Origin: Caulobacteraceae bacterium
GTDB lineage: Bacteria > Pseudomonadota > Alphaproteobacteria > Caulobacterales > Caulobacteraceae
DNA length: 40,522 nucleotides
Assembly (NCBI GenBank): GCA_947476325.1
Contig: CANJPZ010000020.1
Coordinates: 1-40,522, forward strand
Direction: 5' to 3'
Part shown: in pieces, positions 1 through 9,586 of the stretch
How positions within the stretch are numbered: the first letter of the stretch is position 1
Layout of the letters: the number at the start of each line of letters is the position of its first letter
Notes under the pieces: generated by a model
What the model was told of the DNA's origin: nothing
The model's database searches: none
What the model saw: the letters and a program-made list of their open reading frames with translations, nothing else
Made by a program: the position numbers and the translations under genes

Positions 1-53
1 AGTCAGTTTGTTTGTCGGCATTGAGGATCGCTCCGAAGCGGGTGGCGTTCAAA

Positions 54-89
54 GCCGGTCCACATCCTGGTCCACATTTGTGGACCGGC
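54..89. repeat. Perfect 11-bp inverted repeat beyond the tRNA-Ser 3' end
   Basis: Arms GCCGGTCCACA (54-64) and TGTGGACCGGC (79-89) are perfectly complementary. A second partial copy GGTCCACA lies at 69-76 and could pair with the same right arm. Read on the minus strand the stem is followed by only TTTGAA, so it is at best a weak terminator for the tRNA-Ser transcript. The rest of 1-199 shows no convincing gene; the open frame there reads into the tRNA complement. The alternative is a recombination or attachment remnant next to a tRNA, which cannot be shown from this sequence. Confidence 0.5.
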
Positions 90-199
90 TGGAGCCAACC
101 GAACCCAACCACTATCGGCGCCTATCAGCCGTAATGCACTGTTTTTGTTTTAGGTTATTTCCCTCTTCAACCGCTATCAGCAGGCTTCAGATGGGGTGC

Positions 200-290
200 T
201 GGCGGAGACGCAGGGATTCGAACCCTGGATACCCTTTAGGGGTATGACGATTTAGCAAACCGTTGCCTTCAGCCACTCGGCCACGTCTCC
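200..290 (-). tRNA. tRNA-Ser (anticodon GCU)
   Basis: The reverse strand folds as a class II tRNA. The acceptor stem is GGAGACG with CGTCTCC, followed by discriminator G and an encoded CCA (200-202). The D-arm contains GCCGAGTGGCTGAAGGC. The anticodon stem ACGGT/ATCGT encloses the loop TTGCTAA, which gives anticodon GCT. A long variable arm and the T-loop TTCGAAT follow. The 91-base length and long variable arm are typical of tRNA-Ser. It decodes AGC/AGU serine codons. Confidence 0.96.
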
Positions 291-363
291 AGCAGGCGGG
301 GGTTTGCCCCCGCCAACCGGATCGGTCAATCCCTGCCGCGGACAAGGCGGTCAAAGAATGTTG

Positions 364-1143
364 CTATCCGCGCTTGATGGTCACCCCGCCGTCGACGGCG
401 ATCGTCTGGCCAACCACATAGTCGCCGGCCTTGGAGGCCAGATATATGGCCACGCCCGCCATGTCCTCGGCGATGCCGACGCGGCCCGAGGGCGTGCGTT
501 CGGCGACTTCGTCGGCCTGGTCACGGGCGATGGTGTTCATGTCCGACGGGAAGGGGCCCGGTGCGATGCCGGAACAGATGATGTTGTCGTCGGTCAGGCG
601 CAGGGCCATGCGGCGGGTCAGGTGGATCAGGCCGGCCTTGGAGGCGGCATAGGGATAGGTCTCCTGCATGTTGACGCTCATGCCGTCGATGGAGGCGACG
701 TTGATCACCTTGGCCGGATGCTCCCTGGTCGCCGCGGCGCGCAGCAGGGGCAGCAGGGCCTGGGTCAGGAAGAACGGCGTCTTCATGTTGAGATCGACGA
801 CCTTGTCCCAACCGCTCTCCGGGAACTCGTCGATCTTGGCCAACCAGGCGGCGCCGGCGTTGTTGATCAGGATGTCGAGCTTCTTTTCCCGCTTGCCGAT
901 CTCGGCGGCCAGAGCCTTGCAGCCTTCCAGCGTCGAGACGTCGATCGGCAGCGAGGTTACGTCCCCGCCCATGGCGCGCAGCTCGGCGGCGGTGGCGTCG
1001 CACTGGGCGGCCTTGCGGGCGCTGATGTAGAGCTTCACGCCGCAGGCGATATAGCCCTCGGCGATCATGCGGCCGATGCCGCGCGAGCCGCCGGTGATCA
1101 GGGCCGTACGCCCCTCAAGCGAAAACAGCGATTGAACGTCCAT
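364..1143 (-). CDS. SDR family NAD(P)-dependent oxidoreductase
   Basis: A 259-residue classical short-chain dehydrogenase/reductase. The Rossmann cofactor motif TGGSRGIG is at residues 17-24 and the structural NNAG at 94-97. The catalytic residues appear as N119, S151 and Y165-xxx-K169 in the sequence YAASK. The C-terminal DGGVTIKRG is also typical. An Arg follows the glycine motif (SRGIG) and SARKAA follows beta-2, which fits NADP(H) use and 3-oxoacyl-ACP-reductase-like or sugar/alcohol dehydrogenase subfamilies. The substrate cannot be read from sequence. The start is supported by AAGGAAGG upstream of the ATG. The gene stands alone, divergent from the secreted-protein gene at 1300. Confidence 0.93.
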   Translation of the reverse strand: MDVQSLFSLEGRTALITGGSRGIGRMIAEGYIACGVKLYISARKAAQCDATAAELRAMGGDVTSLPIDVSTLEGCKALAAEIGKREKKLDILINNAGAAWLAKIDEFPESGWDKVVDLNMKTPFFLTQALLPLLRAAATREHPAKVINVASIDGMSVNMQETYPYAASKAGLIHLTRRMALRLTDDNIICSGIAPGPFPSDMNTIARDQADEVAERTPSGRVGIAEDMAGVAIYLASKAGDYVVGQTIAVDGGVTIKRG

Positions 1144-1299
1144 GCCGGCCTTCCTTTAAAACAGTTGTTTGAAATCCTCTTAGCGAGGCCCGCGCGTGAG
1201 CGCCAGACCGGAAAGGCGGCATTGGTCCGTATCGGCGAGACGCTTGTCTTTCCGGTGCGAACCGAGAATATCGGGGCTTCAGTGATCGAAAGGCGACCC

Positions 1300-1932
1300 A
1301 TGAAACGAGCCCTGTTTGCCCTGTCCCTGGTTCTGGCTGCGTTGCTGGTTCAGGTCGCCCGGGCCCAGGGGGCCGACTGGGAGGTCTGGATTGAACAGGG
1401 GGGCCGCCGGCTGGAATTCACCGGCGAGGTGCATCTGCAACGCCAGCCCTTCACGGTCGGGTTCAAGGGGCCCTACGGCTATGGCTATTTGGTCCTGTCC
1501 TCGGCCGATAAGGCCGAGATTGAAGCGTCTTCAAAGGCCGATCAGATCGGCAAGGCGATCACCGCGACCAACATCGCGCCCGAATCCCAGGAGCGAAACA
1601 ACCAGTTCCTGGTGCTCAACCGCGCCGGGGCCATCGCCGCCGGCCAGGGCGTCGCCGAGGAATGGGCCGAGCGCGACCCGGCCAGCGGTAATAAGCGCAG
1701 CTTTTTGACCAATGTCGAAGGTCCCGACACCCTGGTGACCGCCAAGCGCCAGATCGCCTCGATCGTCCAGATGGGCCCAGGCGCCGGCCAGCGCAGCGAA
1801 ACCGCGATCGAAGGCGCGCCCCCCGGCCAGATCACGGTAATGATCGCTGGCGAGGAAGCCAGCGTTACGACCCGCCCACCCGCATCCCAGGTCAATCAGG
1901 GTCCGAAGATCGCCACCCTGGTGTTTGACTAG
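1300..1932 (+). CDS. Secreted or periplasmic protein of unknown function
   Basis: A 210-residue protein starting MKRALFALSL, with a 20-odd-residue hydrophobic signal peptide and an ARA-Q cleavage site near residue 22. The mature part has an early WEVWIEQGGRRLEF segment, then a mixed polar region without a motif I recognise. The open frame continues upstream to about 304, but that part runs antisense to the SDR gene. The ATG at 1300 is chosen because it begins the signal peptide and follows a GAAAGG ribosome site. The stop TAG lies inside the palindromic repeat at 1929-2033. Export is well supported; the function is not. Confidence 0.75.
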   Translation: MKRALFALSLVLAALLVQVARAQGADWEVWIEQGGRRLEFTGEVHLQRQPFTVGFKGPYGYGYLVLSSADKAEIEASSKADQIGKAITATNIAPESQERNNQFLVLNRAGAIAAGQGVAEEWAERDPASGNKRSFLTNVEGPDTLVTAKRQIASIVQMGPGAGQRSETAIEGAPPGQITVMIAGEEASVTTRPPASQVNQGPKIATLVFD

Positions 1933-2033
1933 AGCGCATTCTGAAAAGTGGGAACCGGTTTTCGGAAAAACTACGCGTTAAAACAAAGACCTAGAGCGGC
2001 GATCTGATTCCATCAGATCGCAACCCGCTCTAG
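1929..2033. repeat. Alphaproteobacterial-type palindromic intergenic repeat element
   Basis: The element begins and ends with CTAGAGCG (1929-1936 and 1991-1998, direct) and its complement CGCTCTAG (2026-2033). A long hairpin is formed by CTAGAGCG (1991-1998) with 2026-2033 and by GCGATCTGAT (1999-2008) with ATCAGATCGC (2012-2021), with a small asymmetric internal loop at 2022-2025. The left half contains AAAGTGGGAACCGGTTTT, a stretch I recall from dispersed intergenic repeats in many alphaproteobacteria. It lies between convergent genes and gives both their TAG stop codons, so it probably also serves as a bidirectional terminator. Confidence 0.7.
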
Positions 2034-3412
2034 CCGCCCCAGGCGGCGATGGCGTCCAATGCTCTCGCGCCGATCTGCCGTTTTTTCTCTCGGCCACGGT
2101 CGTTGCGTGCGGCCCGTTTGCCGCCGCTGGGCGCTTCAGTTTCTATGGGCGGCATCAGGCCATAGTTGATGTTCATCGGCTGGAACTTGCCCGTTCCGTT
2201 TGGGCCGCCCTCAAGGTGGCCGCCGGTGATGTGGGCGACCAGCGCGCCCATCGTGGTCTCGGGCGGTGGCGCGTTCAGCGGTCGGCCAGACCGTTCGGCC
2301 GCGGCCAGCCGGCCGGTCACCAGCCCCATGGCGGCGCTTTCGACATAGCCCTCGACGCCGGTGATCTGGCCGGCGAAGCGCAGGCGCGGGTCGGCCTTGA
2401 GACGCAGCTGGCTGTCCAGCAGGCGCGGGCTGTTGAGGAAGGTGTTGCGGTGCAGACCGCCCAACCGGGCGAAGACCGCATCACCCAGTCCCGGAATGGT
2501 GCGGAACACGTCGGCCTGGGCGCCGTGCTTCAGCTTGGTCTGGAAACCGACCATGTTGTAGAGCGTGCCCAGGGCGTTGTCCTGGCGCAGCTGGACGACC
2601 GCATAGGCCTTTTCCGTCGGATTGTGTTCGTTGGTCAGGCCAAAGGGTTTCATCGGTCCATGGCGCAAGGTCTCGCGGCCGCGCTCGGCCATGACCTCGA
2701 TGGGCAGGCAGCCGTCAAAATAAGGAACGTTCTCCCAATCCTTGAACTCGGCCTTGGGTCCGTCCAGCAGGGAGTCGATAAAGGCCTCGTACTGGGCCCT
2801 GTCCATCGGACAGTTGATATAGGCCGCCGCGTCGCCGCCTGGGCCTTCCTTGTCGTAACGCGACTGTCGCCAGGCGATGCCCATGTCGATGCTGTCGGCG
2901 TGGACGATGGGCGCAATGGCGTCGAAGAAACTGAGCGAATCCTCGCCGGTCAGGGCCAGGATGGCCTCCGACAGCGCCGGCGAGGTTAGGGGGCCGGTAG
3001 CGACAATCACCTGGTCCCAGTCGCCAGGCGGCAGGCCTGCGACCTCTTCCCGGGCGATGGTGATCAGGGGGTGAGCCTCCAGCCGCGCCGTAACCGCTGC
3101 CGAAAAACCGTCGCGGTCCACGGCCAGGGCGCCGCCTGCCGGCACCTGGTGGGCGTCGGCGGCCGACATGATGACCGAGCCCAACTTGCGCATCTCGGCG
3201 TGCAACAGGCCGACCGCATTGTGCTCCCAGTCATCCGAGCGGAACGAGTTGGAGCAGACCAGCTCGGCAAGGCTGTCGGTGTGGTGGGCGTCGGTCTTTC
3301 GGACTGGGCGCATCTCATGCAGCACAGCCGGAACGCCGGCTTGCGCGATCTGCCAGGCGGCCTCGCTGCCGGCCAGGCCGCCACCGATGATGTGGATGGG
3401 TTTCAGGGTCAT
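2030..3412 (-). CDS. trmFO: Methylenetetrahydrofolate-tRNA-(uracil54-C5)-methyltransferase TrmFO
   Basis: A 460-residue FAD- and folate-dependent tRNA methyltransferase that makes ribothymidine (m5U54) in the T-loop, using methylene-THF as carbon donor. The N-terminal FAD-binding [13 protein letters not shown] is at residues 8-20. The family signature [11 protein letters not shown] with C53 and the segment [20 protein letters not shown] with C235 carry the two conserved cysteines expected of TrmFO. Most gammaproteobacteria use SAM-dependent TrmA instead; TrmFO is normal in alphaproteobacteria. A lysine/arginine-rich tail ([15 protein letters not shown]) closes the protein. The stop codon lies in the repeat at 1929-2033. 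Confidence 0.96.
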   Translation of the reverse strand: MTLKPIHIIGGGLAGSEAAWQIAQAGVPAVLHEMRPVRKTDAHHTDSLAELVCSNSFRSDDWEHNAVGLLHAEMRKLGSVIMSAADAHQVPAGGALAVDRDGFSAAVTARLEAHPLITIAREEVAGLPPGDWDQVIVATGPLTSPALSEAILALTGEDSLSFFDAIAPIVHADSIDMGIAWRQSRYDKEGPGGDAAAYINCPMDRAQYEAFIDSLLDGPKAEFKDWENVPYFDGCLPIEVMAERGRETLRHGPMKPFGLTNEHNPTEKAYAVVQLRQDNALGTLYNMVGFQTKLKHGAQADVFRTIPGLGDAVFARLGGLHRNTFLNSPRLLDSQLRLKADPRLRFAGQITGVEGYVESAAMGLVTGRLAAAERSGRPLNAPPPETTMGALVAHITGGHLEGGPNGTGKFQPMNINYGLMPPIETEAPSGGKRAARNDRGREKKRQIGARALDAIAAWGG

Positions 3413-3539
3413 GCCGTCCCTAGATCAGACCTTCCGGCCTCTCACAAGTTTTCGGGCGGTGGCTGCGGAAATGAAATGTGGCGCGGCGATTCAAATGAGT
3501 CATAGTGACGCTCAACGGCCCACTGTGGGGGATGGTCGA

Positions 3540-4448
3540 ATGTCCAGTCTGTCTGTCGGAACCGCCGCCTTTTCCGGATTTTCCATCATCGCTAAAAGGC
3601 CTTGGCTGTTGCTGGCCTGGGCGTTGATGTTCCTGGGCGCCTTTATTCTTGTCGCCATCATCTTTGGCATCCTGGCGGCGATCTCCGGTATCGGGGCCTT
3701 TGCGGGCATGACGCCCGAGGCTGCCCGCGATCCGGCGGCGATGGCTGCGATGTTCATGCCCCTCATCCCGGCCTATATCGTCATGCTCCTCTTGATGATG
3801 TTCGTTGGTTCGGTCTTTACGGCTGCGGTCTACCGGGCCGTTATTGAGCCGGGAAAGGTTGGCTTCGCCTATACCCAGATTGGCGGTGATGAGCTTCGCC
3901 AGTTCGGAGCCAGCCTGGCGATCGGCATTCCGATGATGATTGCCTACATCATTGTCGGGCTGGTCTTCGCCCTGCTGGGCGGCCTTGTCGGCGCCGTAAC
4001 GGCGCCCGCCTTTGGAGCCCTGATCGTGGTGGTCGGAGTCTTCGCGGTCATGACCTTCCTGATGGTGCGCTTTTCTCTGGCGGGCCCTCAGACCTTTGGA
4101 GATCACAGGCTCAATCTGACCGGCACCTGGGCCCTGACCCGGGGACACTTCTGGTCAATCTTCGCCGCCTATCTGATCCCTGGCCTGGTGCTGTTCGGAA
4201 TTTTCGTGGCGATTTTCGTGATCATCATTGCCTTCATCGCCGGAACGGTTGGCATTAGCGCCATCCAGAATCTGGAATCGAACCCCGGCGCCGTGGCCGG
4301 CGCCGCCCTGGGCATGATCGGCATCTTGCTGCTCTTTTATTTCGTGGTGTATCCCTTGCTCATGGTGCTCAGCATGACCGCAACCTCGGCGCCGCCGGCG
4401 TCGGTTTACAAACAACTGGCCCAAAAAGGCCCCGAAGCGGTATTTTAG
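3540..4448 (+). CDS. Multi-pass membrane protein, first of a tandem paralogous pair
   Basis: A 302-residue hydrophobic protein with about six predicted transmembrane segments. The first covers roughly residues 22-50 and the last the FYFVVYPLLMVLSM region. It shares with the next gene a central motif, here RFSLAGPQTF followed by TGTWALTRGHFW, and the ending -VF. I recognise no transport or enzyme motif. The frame is open from 3168, but that would overlap the trmFO start antisense. The ATG at 3540 follows TGGGGGATGG and starts just before the first membrane segment; an in-frame ATG at 3495 is a weaker alternative. A 12-bp gap to the next gene indicates an operon. Confidence 0.82.
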   Translation: MSSLSVGTAAFSGFSIIAKRPWLLLAWALMFLGAFILVAIIFGILAAISGIGAFAGMTPEAARDPAAMAAMFMPLIPAYIVMLLLMMFVGSVFTAAVYRAVIEPGKVGFAYTQIGGDELRQFGASLAIGIPMMIAYIIVGLVFALLGGLVGAVTAPAFGALIVVVGVFAVMTFLMVRFSLAGPQTFGDHRLNLTGTWALTRGHFWSIFAAYLIPGLVLFGIFVAIFVIIIAFIAGTVGISAIQNLESNPGAVAGAALGMIGILLLFYFVVYPLLMVLSMTATSAPPASVYKQLAQKGPEAVF

Positions 4449-4460
4449 GCGACCATCAAC

Positions 4461-5372
4461 ATGACTCCCTTTTCACCGGCTGACGCCGCCCTCGAAGGAT
4501 TCCGCACGGTCCGCGAACATCCGCGCACGCCGTTGCTGTGGGGCCTGATCTATGTGGGCCTGTTCTTCGTCAGCAACTACATCCTGGTCACCATGGCCGG
4601 CCCGGCCGCCCAGGCCATGGCTTCCATGACCCTCGAACAGATCACCGCGGCCGATCCTCAAACCATGCTCGGCTATTACGTCCAGATTCTGCCGGCCTAT
4701 CTGGTGCTTATGCTGATTGCCCTGGCCATCTATTCAGTTCTGCTGCCGGCGGCGCTGCGCATGGTCCTGCGGCCCGGCGAAAGCGCCGGGGCCTTTCTGC
4801 GTGTCGGTCCCGCCGAGGGCCGCCAGCTGGTGGTCATCGTGGTGGTCTCTGTGCTGATCTTCGCGGTCTATGTTGGCGCTGTCCTGGTCGGCGGCATTGT
4901 CGGCGGCATCCTGTCCCTGGCCACGCCCGCGCTGGCCCAGATCATCATTTTTCTGGCGATCCTGATGGCGGTGGGCGCTTGCCTTTATGTCATGGTGCGG
5001 CTTTCGCTTGCCGGCGCCCAGACCCTTGCCGAGCAGCGCATCAACATCTTCGGGTCCTGGGCCCTGACCCGGGGGCGGTTCTGGCCGATTTTCTCGACCT
5101 ATTTTCTGGCCTTTGCCCTAGCGCTGGTTGTCGGCTTGCTGGGTCTGGCCATCGCGGTGGGCGCCGCAGCGGCGCTTGGCGGCGGCATGGCGGGGGTGAC
5201 GGCGATCTTCAAGCCGGACCTGTCGTCCTTCCAGAGCTATCTGCGGCCCTCGGTCATCGTCTACGGGATTGTACTGTCCTTCATCCAGGCACTGACCATG
5301 CCGATCATGGTCTGTCCCTCGGCGCGGCTTTACCAGACGCTCGGCGGCAAGGGTCAGACCGAAGTCTTCTAG
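4461..5372 (+). CDS. Multi-pass membrane protein, second of a tandem paralogous pair
   Basis: A 303-residue inner-membrane protein similar to its upstream neighbour in length, membrane layout and the motif RLSLAGAQT followed by [15 protein letters not shown]. An amphipathic N-terminus ([20 protein letters not shown]) precedes the first membrane helix at about residue 25. Function unknown: the pair looks like a local duplication, and two diverged copies in one operon may form a hetero-oligomer, which is inference. Its stop codon overlaps that of convergent uvrA in the shared tetranucleotide CTAG (5369-5372). Confidence 0.88.
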   Translation: MTPFSPADAALEGFRTVREHPRTPLLWGLIYVGLFFVSNYILVTMAGPAAQAMASMTLEQITAADPQTMLGYYVQILPAYLVLMLIALAIYSVLLPAALRMVLRPGESAGAFLRVGPAEGRQLVVIVVVSVLIFAVYVGAVLVGGIVGGILSLATPALAQIIIFLAILMAVGACLYVMVRLSLAGAQTLAEQRINIFGSWALTRGRFWPIFSTYFLAFALALVVGLLGLAIAVGAAAALGGGMAGVTAIFKPDLSSFQSYLRPSVIVYGIVLSFIQALTMPIMVCPSARLYQTLGGKGQTEVF

Positions 5373-8266
5373 GCGCTCAGCGCCTTGACGCGTGCATGGC
5401 GGCGCGAGGCGTGCCGGTCCAGCAGCTCTTTCAGATACCGCCCCGTCCAGCTGTCGGGATCGGCGGCGACCTGTTCTGGCGTGCCTGAAGCGACGATCTC
5501 GCCGCCGCCGTCGCCGCCTTCGGGACCGAAGTCCACCAGCCAGTCGGCGGTCTTGATGACGTCAAGATTGTGCTCGATCACCACCACGGTATTGCCCGCC
5601 TCGACCAGCTCGTGCAGCACCTCCAGCAGCTTGCGCACATCCTCGAAATGCAGGCCGGTGGTCGGTTCATCCAGGATGTACAGGGTCCGTCCCGTGGCCC
5701 GCTTCGACAGCTCCTTCGACAGTTTCACCCGCTGGGCCTCGCCGCCGGACAGGGTCGTGGCCTGCTGGCCGACGTGGACATAGCCCAGGCCCACCCGCTT
5801 GAGCGTTTCCATCTTGTCGCGGATCGGCGGCACGGCCTTGAAGAAGGTCGCGGCTTCCTCGACCGTCATGTCCAGCACGTCGGCGATAGACTTGCCCTTG
5901 AACAGAATTTCCAGGGTTTCCCGGTTGTATCTGCGGCCCTTGCAGACATCGCAGGTGACATAGATGTCCGGCAGGAAGTGCATCTCGATCTTGATCAGAC
6001 CGTCGCCCTGGCAGGCCTCGCATCGGCCGCCCTTGACGTTGAAGCTGAACCGGCCCGGTCCATAGCCGCGCGCCTTGGCCTCGGGCAGGCCGGCGAACCA
6101 GTCGCGGATCGGCTGGAAGGCGCCGGTATAGGTGGCCGGGTTCGAGCGCGGTGTGCGGCCGATGGGGCTCTGATCGATATCGATAACCTTGTCGAAGTGC
6201 TGCAGCCCCTCGATCCGCTCGTGGGCAGCGGGCGCCTCCGAGGCGTTGTTCAGCCGCCGGGCCGCGGCCTTGTAAAGGGTCTCGATGGTGAAGGTCGACT
6301 TGCCGCCGCCAGAGACGCCGGTGATGCAGGTAAATGTGCCGACGGGAATTTCGCCGGTCACGCCTTTCAGATTGTTGCCGCGGGCGCCGATCACCCGCAG
6401 CACCTTGGTCTTCGAGATCGGCCGCCGCTGGTCCGGCACCTCGATGGCCCGGGCGCCGGTCAGGTACTGGCCGGTGATCGAGGCGGGCGTGGCCATGATC
6501 TGTTCGGGCGTGCCCTCGGCCACCACATGGCCGCCGTGGATGCCGGCCGCCGGGCCCATGTCGATGACGTGGTCCGCCGTCAGGATGGCTTCCTCGTCGT
6601 GCTCGACGACCAGCACCGAATTGCCCAGGTCTCGCAGGCCTTTGAGGCTGGTCAGCAGACGCGAGTTGTCGCGCTGGTGCAGGCCGATCGACGGCTCGTC
6701 CAGTACGTAGAGGACGCCGGTCAGGCCCGAGCCGATCTGGCTGGCCAGCCGGATGCGCTGGCTCTCGCCCCCCGACAGGGTGCCCGAAGCGCGGGCCAGG
6801 TTCAGATAGTTGAGGCCCACGTCCACCAGGAACCGCAGCCGATTGTTGATTTCCTTCAGGATCCGCGCCGCGATTTCGATCTGCTTGGCGCTGAGCGAGG
6901 ATTCCAGGTCCGTGAACCAGTCCCGCGCCTGGGTGATGGAATAGGCCGAGACCTCAGCCACGTCCTTGCCGGCGATCTTCACCGACAGGGCCTCGGGTTT
7001 CAGCCGCTTGCCGCCGCAGGCTTCGCACGGCGTCTCTGACTGGTAGCGACCCAGTTCCTCGCGCACCCAGGCGGAATCGGTCTCGCGCCAGCGCCGCTCC
7101 AGGTTCGGCAGCACGCCCTCGAAGGTCTTGGAAACCTCATATCGCCGCGCGTTGTCGTCATAGACGAACTTGATCTTCTCTGTCCCCGATCCGTACAGCA
7201 CCACCTGCCGGGCCTGATCGGGCAGTTTCCACCAGGCCTCGTCCATCGAGAACCCGTAGTGCAGAGCCAGCGCCTGCAGGGTCTGGGTATAGAGCGGCGA
7301 GGGGCCCCGCGCCCAGGGTGCGACCGCGCCCTTGTGCAGCGCCTTGTCCTTGTCCGGCACGACGAGGTCCGCATCGAAGGTCAGCTTCTGACCCAGCCCG
7401 TCGCACACCGGGCAGGCGCCGGCCGGGTTGTTGAACGAGAACAGCCGCGGCTCGATCTCGGCGATGGTAAAGCCTGATACCGGACAGGCGAACCGTTCGG
7501 AAAACAGCAGCCGCCGCGGCTCGGTTTCGCCCTCGGCCAGGTCGGCGAACTCGGCCATGGCCAGACCGTCGGCCAGACGCAGCGCCTGTTCCAGACTGTC
7601 GGCCAGCCGCGTCTCCAGACCTTCCTTGACCACCAGCCGGTCCACGACGATATCGATGTTGTGCTTGAACTTCTTGTCGAGAACCGGCGCATCCTCGATG
7701 GCATGGAATTCGCCGTCGACCTTGACCCGCTGGTATCCCGCCCGCTGCCAGTCGGCGAATTCCTTGCGGTACTCACCCTTGCGGTCGCGGACCACGGGGG
7801 CCAGCAGCAAAAGGCGCGTGCCCTCGGGCAGGGCCATAATCCGGTCGACCATCATGCTGATCGTCTGTTTCTCGATCGGCAGGCCCGTGGCCGGCGAATA
7901 GGCGATGCCGACCCGCGCCCAGAGCAGGCGCATGTAGTCGTGGATTTCGGTCACCGTGCCGACGGTGGATCGCGGATTGCGGCTGGTGGTGCGCTGTTCG
8001 ATGGAGATGGCCGGCGACAGGCCCTCGATCAGGTCGACGTCCGGCTTGCTCATCAGCTCAAGGAACTGGCGCGCATAGGCCGACAGGCTCTCGACGTAGC
8101 GGCGCTGGCCCTCCGCATAGATGGTGTCGAAGGCCAGCGATGACTTGCCCGAGCCCGACAGGCCGGTGATCACCACAAGCTCGCCCCTGGGGATGTCGAC
8201 GTTGACGTCCTTGAGGTTGTGCTCGCGCGCGCCACGGACACGGATGAAATTCAGCTGCTCGGCCAT
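5369..8266 (-). CDS. uvrA: Excinuclease ABC subunit UvrA
   Basis: A 965-residue UvrA, the damage-recognition ATPase of nucleotide excision repair that loads UvrB. The first Walker [10 protein letters not shown] is at residues 35-43 and the second, GVSGGGKST, near 650. Both halves carry the ABC signature (LSGGES and LSGGEAQ) and Walker B segments ([24 protein letters not shown]). Cysteine pairs [14 protein letters not shown] and the CEACQGDG with CDVCKGRR module are the zinc sites. Length is normal for the family. Transcription is probably SOS-controlled, through the LexA box at 8347-8361 directly upstream of the promoter at 8319-8346. The stop codon overlaps the convergent membrane-protein gene. 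Confidence 0.98.
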   Translation of the reverse strand: MAEQLNFIRVRGAREHNLKDVNVDIPRGELVVITGLSGSGKSSLAFDTIYAEGQRRYVESLSAYARQFLELMSKPDVDLIEGLSPAISIEQRTTSRNPRSTVGTVTEIHDYMRLLWARVGIAYSPATGLPIEKQTISMMVDRIMALPEGTRLLLLAPVVRDRKGEYRKEFADWQRAGYQRVKVDGEFHAIEDAPVLDKKFKHNIDIVVDRLVVKEGLETRLADSLEQALRLADGLAMAEFADLAEGETEPRRLLFSERFACPVSGFTIAEIEPRLFSFNNPAGACPVCDGLGQKLTFDADLVVPDKDKALHKGAVAPWARGPSPLYTQTLQALALHYGFSMDEAWWKLPDQARQVVLYGSGTEKIKFVYDDNARRYEVSKTFEGVLPNLERRWRETDSAWVREELGRYQSETPCEACGGKRLKPEALSVKIAGKDVAEVSAYSITQARDWFTDLESSLSAKQIEIAARILKEINNRLRFLVDVGLNYLNLARASGTLSGGESQRIRLASQIGSGLTGVLYVLDEPSIGLHQRDNSRLLTSLKGLRDLGNSVLVVEHDEEAILTADHVIDMGPAAGIHGGHVVAEGTPEQIMATPASITGQYLTGARAIEVPDQRRPISKTKVLRVIGARGNNLKGVTGEIPVGTFTCITGVSGGGKSTFTIETLYKAAARRLNNASEAPAAHERIEGLQHFDKVIDIDQSPIGRTPRSNPATYTGAFQPIRDWFAGLPEAKARGYGPGRFSFNVKGGRCEACQGDGLIKIEMHFLPDIYVTCDVCKGRRYNRETLEILFKGKSIADVLDMTVEEAATFFKAVPPIRDKMETLKRVGLGYVHVGQQATTLSGGEAQRVKLSKELSKRATGRTLYILDEPTTGLHFEDVRKLLEVLHELVEAGNTVVVIEHNLDVIKTADWLVDFGPEGGDGGGEIVASGTPEQVAADPDSWTGRYLKELLDRHASRRHARVKALSA

Positions 8267-8318
8267 GCTCTCGACAGTAACGCGTGAAGCTGCCCAAAGG
8301 CAGGCGAAGTTCGACTAT

Positions 8319-8346
8319 GTAGTAGCTCGACTCGCAAAAGACACAA
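8319..8346 (-). promoter_or_regulatory. uvrA promoter, Caulobacter housekeeping type
   Basis: On the minus strand TTGTGTC (8340-8346), a 13-base spacer and GCTACTAC (8319-8326) match the Caulobacter consensus TTGACGS, N10-14, GCTANAWC, with 7 of 8 bases at -10. Initiation would fall near 8312, leaving a leader of about 45 bases. Confidence 0.65.
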
Positions 8347-8361
8347 GAACATTATGGGAAC
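8347..8361 (-). promoter_or_regulatory. LexA (SOS) box of uvrA
   Basis: On the minus strand the site reads GTTCCCATAATGTTC, an exact GTTC-N7-GTTC alphaproteobacterial LexA operator. It ends one base before the -35 element, so bound LexA would block polymerase. It lies 43 bp before the divergent hydrolase start at 8404 and could affect that gene too. Confidence 0.85.
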
Positions 8362-8403
8362 ATGCGTGGGGCGGGTTACAAACCGGGCATTGGGAGAGAC
8401 CAG

Positions 8404-9513
8404 ATGATCAAGTCCACGCGCCGGAACGTTCTGGCCGCAACCGCCGTTCTCGCCGCCGCGCCTCGTGCCTTCGCGCAGGGCCCCGCCGCCTACTGGCCCG
8501 GAACCGGCGCCTGGGCGACCCAGGATCCGAAAGCCGCCGGCTTCAACGCCGACAAGCTCGCCGCCGCGGTCACCGCCGCGGTCGCCGATAACAGCACCGG
8601 CGTCATGGTCCTGCGCGATGGCCGGATCATCGCCGAGGCCTACGGCGCGAGCGGGGGCGCCGACAAGTTGCAGGCCATCCAGTCGGCGGGCAAGAGCATG
8701 ACCTCGGTGCTGACCGGCTGCTGCCTGGATGACGGCAAGATCAGAAGCCTGGACCAGAGCGCTTCGGCCTTTTTTCCCGAATGGAAGGGCACGCCCAAGG
8801 AAGCCGTCACCATCCGGCATCTGGTCACCATGACCAGCGGCCTGGACGATACCGGCCTGGCCGTGCGCAACGTGGCTGGCGATCAGGCCGCGCTCAACGC
8901 CGCCGCGCCCCTGATCAATCCGCCGGGAACGCGCTGGCATTACAACACGCCCGTCTATCACCTGATGTTCCATCTGGTGCAGCGCGCCGCCGGCGAGCCG
9001 TTCGAGGCTTACGCCAAAAAGAAATTGCTCGATCCGCTGGGCATGACGTCCACCACCTGGCTGACCAACCAGGGCAAGGACGCCGCCGGCAAGACGGTCA
9101 CCAACTATTACACCGCCAACTGCACGGCGCGCGACATGGCCCGCTTCGGCCTGATGGCGCTGGGCGGCGGGCAGTGGAACGGCAAGACGGTCGTCAATCC
9201 GGGCTATTTCCGCGACGCCACGAGGCCGTCGCAAGAGCTCAACGGCGCCTACGGCTACCTGTGGTGGGTTAACGCCAGACCGGGCCGGGCGCCCGCCGCC
9301 AATGCGCTTTTGCGCTACCAGTTCGCGGGCGCGCCCCTGGACACCTTCGCCGCGCTGGGGGCGGGCGGTCAGAACGTCATCGTCGTCCCGTCCCAGAAAC
9401 TGGTCATCGTCCGCCAGGGAACCCAAGCCACAGGGCCGGGCCTGCAGGCGCAACTCACGGCGGCGGTAATCACGTCCCTCGAAAACCCGCCCACAGCGCT
9501 CGCCCGCAACTGA
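8404..9513 (+). CDS. Exported serine hydrolase, beta-lactamase / 6-aminohexanoate-hydrolase-like fold
   Basis: A 369-residue protein with a twin-arginine-like leader (STRRNVLAATAVLAAAPRAFAQG, written here as S4 to G26) cleaved after AFA at about residue 24, so it is exported, probably folded by Tat. The nucleophile motif SxxK is S94-A-G-K97 in IQSAGKSMTSVL. The second catalytic element is Y180 in HYNTPVYHLM, and the third-strand motif is GAGGQNVIVVP. This is the class C beta-lactamase / DD-peptidase / esterase fold (Pfam Beta-lactamase family); specificity is not predictable. The ATG at 8404 is chosen over an in-frame one at 8362 because it starts the leader and follows GGGAGAG. Divergent from uvrA. 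Confidence 0.85.
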   Translation: MIKSTRRNVLAATAVLAAAPRAFAQGPAAYWPGTGAWATQDPKAAGFNADKLAAAVTAAVADNSTGVMVLRDGRIIAEAYGASGGADKLQAIQSAGKSMTSVLTGCCLDDGKIRSLDQSASAFFPEWKGTPKEAVTIRHLVTMTSGLDDTGLAVRNVAGDQAALNAAAPLINPPGTRWHYNTPVYHLMFHLVQRAAGEPFEAYAKKKLLDPLGMTSTTWLTNQGKDAAGKTVTNYYTANCTARDMARFGLMALGGGQWNGKTVVNPGYFRDATRPSQELNGAYGYLWWVNARPGRAPAANALLRYQFAGAPLDTFAALGAGGQNVIVVPSQKLVIVRQGTQATGPGLQAQLTAAVITSLENPPTALARN

Positions 9514-9548
9514 ACCACCGGCTTTTCTATCCAGTCGGGCGCGTCTAA

Positions 9549-9563
9549 GGGTTAGCCTAACCC
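9549..9563. promoter_or_regulatory. 15-bp perfect palindrome upstream of proS
   Basis: GGGTTAG-C-CTAACCC is perfectly symmetric around one base, 23 bases before the proS start. The one-base centre is too tight for a good RNA hairpin and suits a dimeric DNA-binding protein better. No regulator can be named. Confidence 0.35.
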
Positions 9564-9586
9564 CAAGTTCCTGTGAGTTTGTCCCT

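Noticed and set aside
8-247. 79-codon plus-strand frame at the left edge
   Set aside because: Its end is the complement of tRNA-Ser (the RRDSNPG-type translation commonly seen across tRNA genes).
304-1299. Long plus-strand open frame joined to the secreted-protein gene
   Set aside because: It is antisense to a clear SDR gene; the signal peptide and ribosome site place the true start at 1300.
9567-9584. Second LexA-like site before proS (GTTC-N7-TTTG)
   Set aside because: The right half-site does not match GTTC, and no SOS role is expected.
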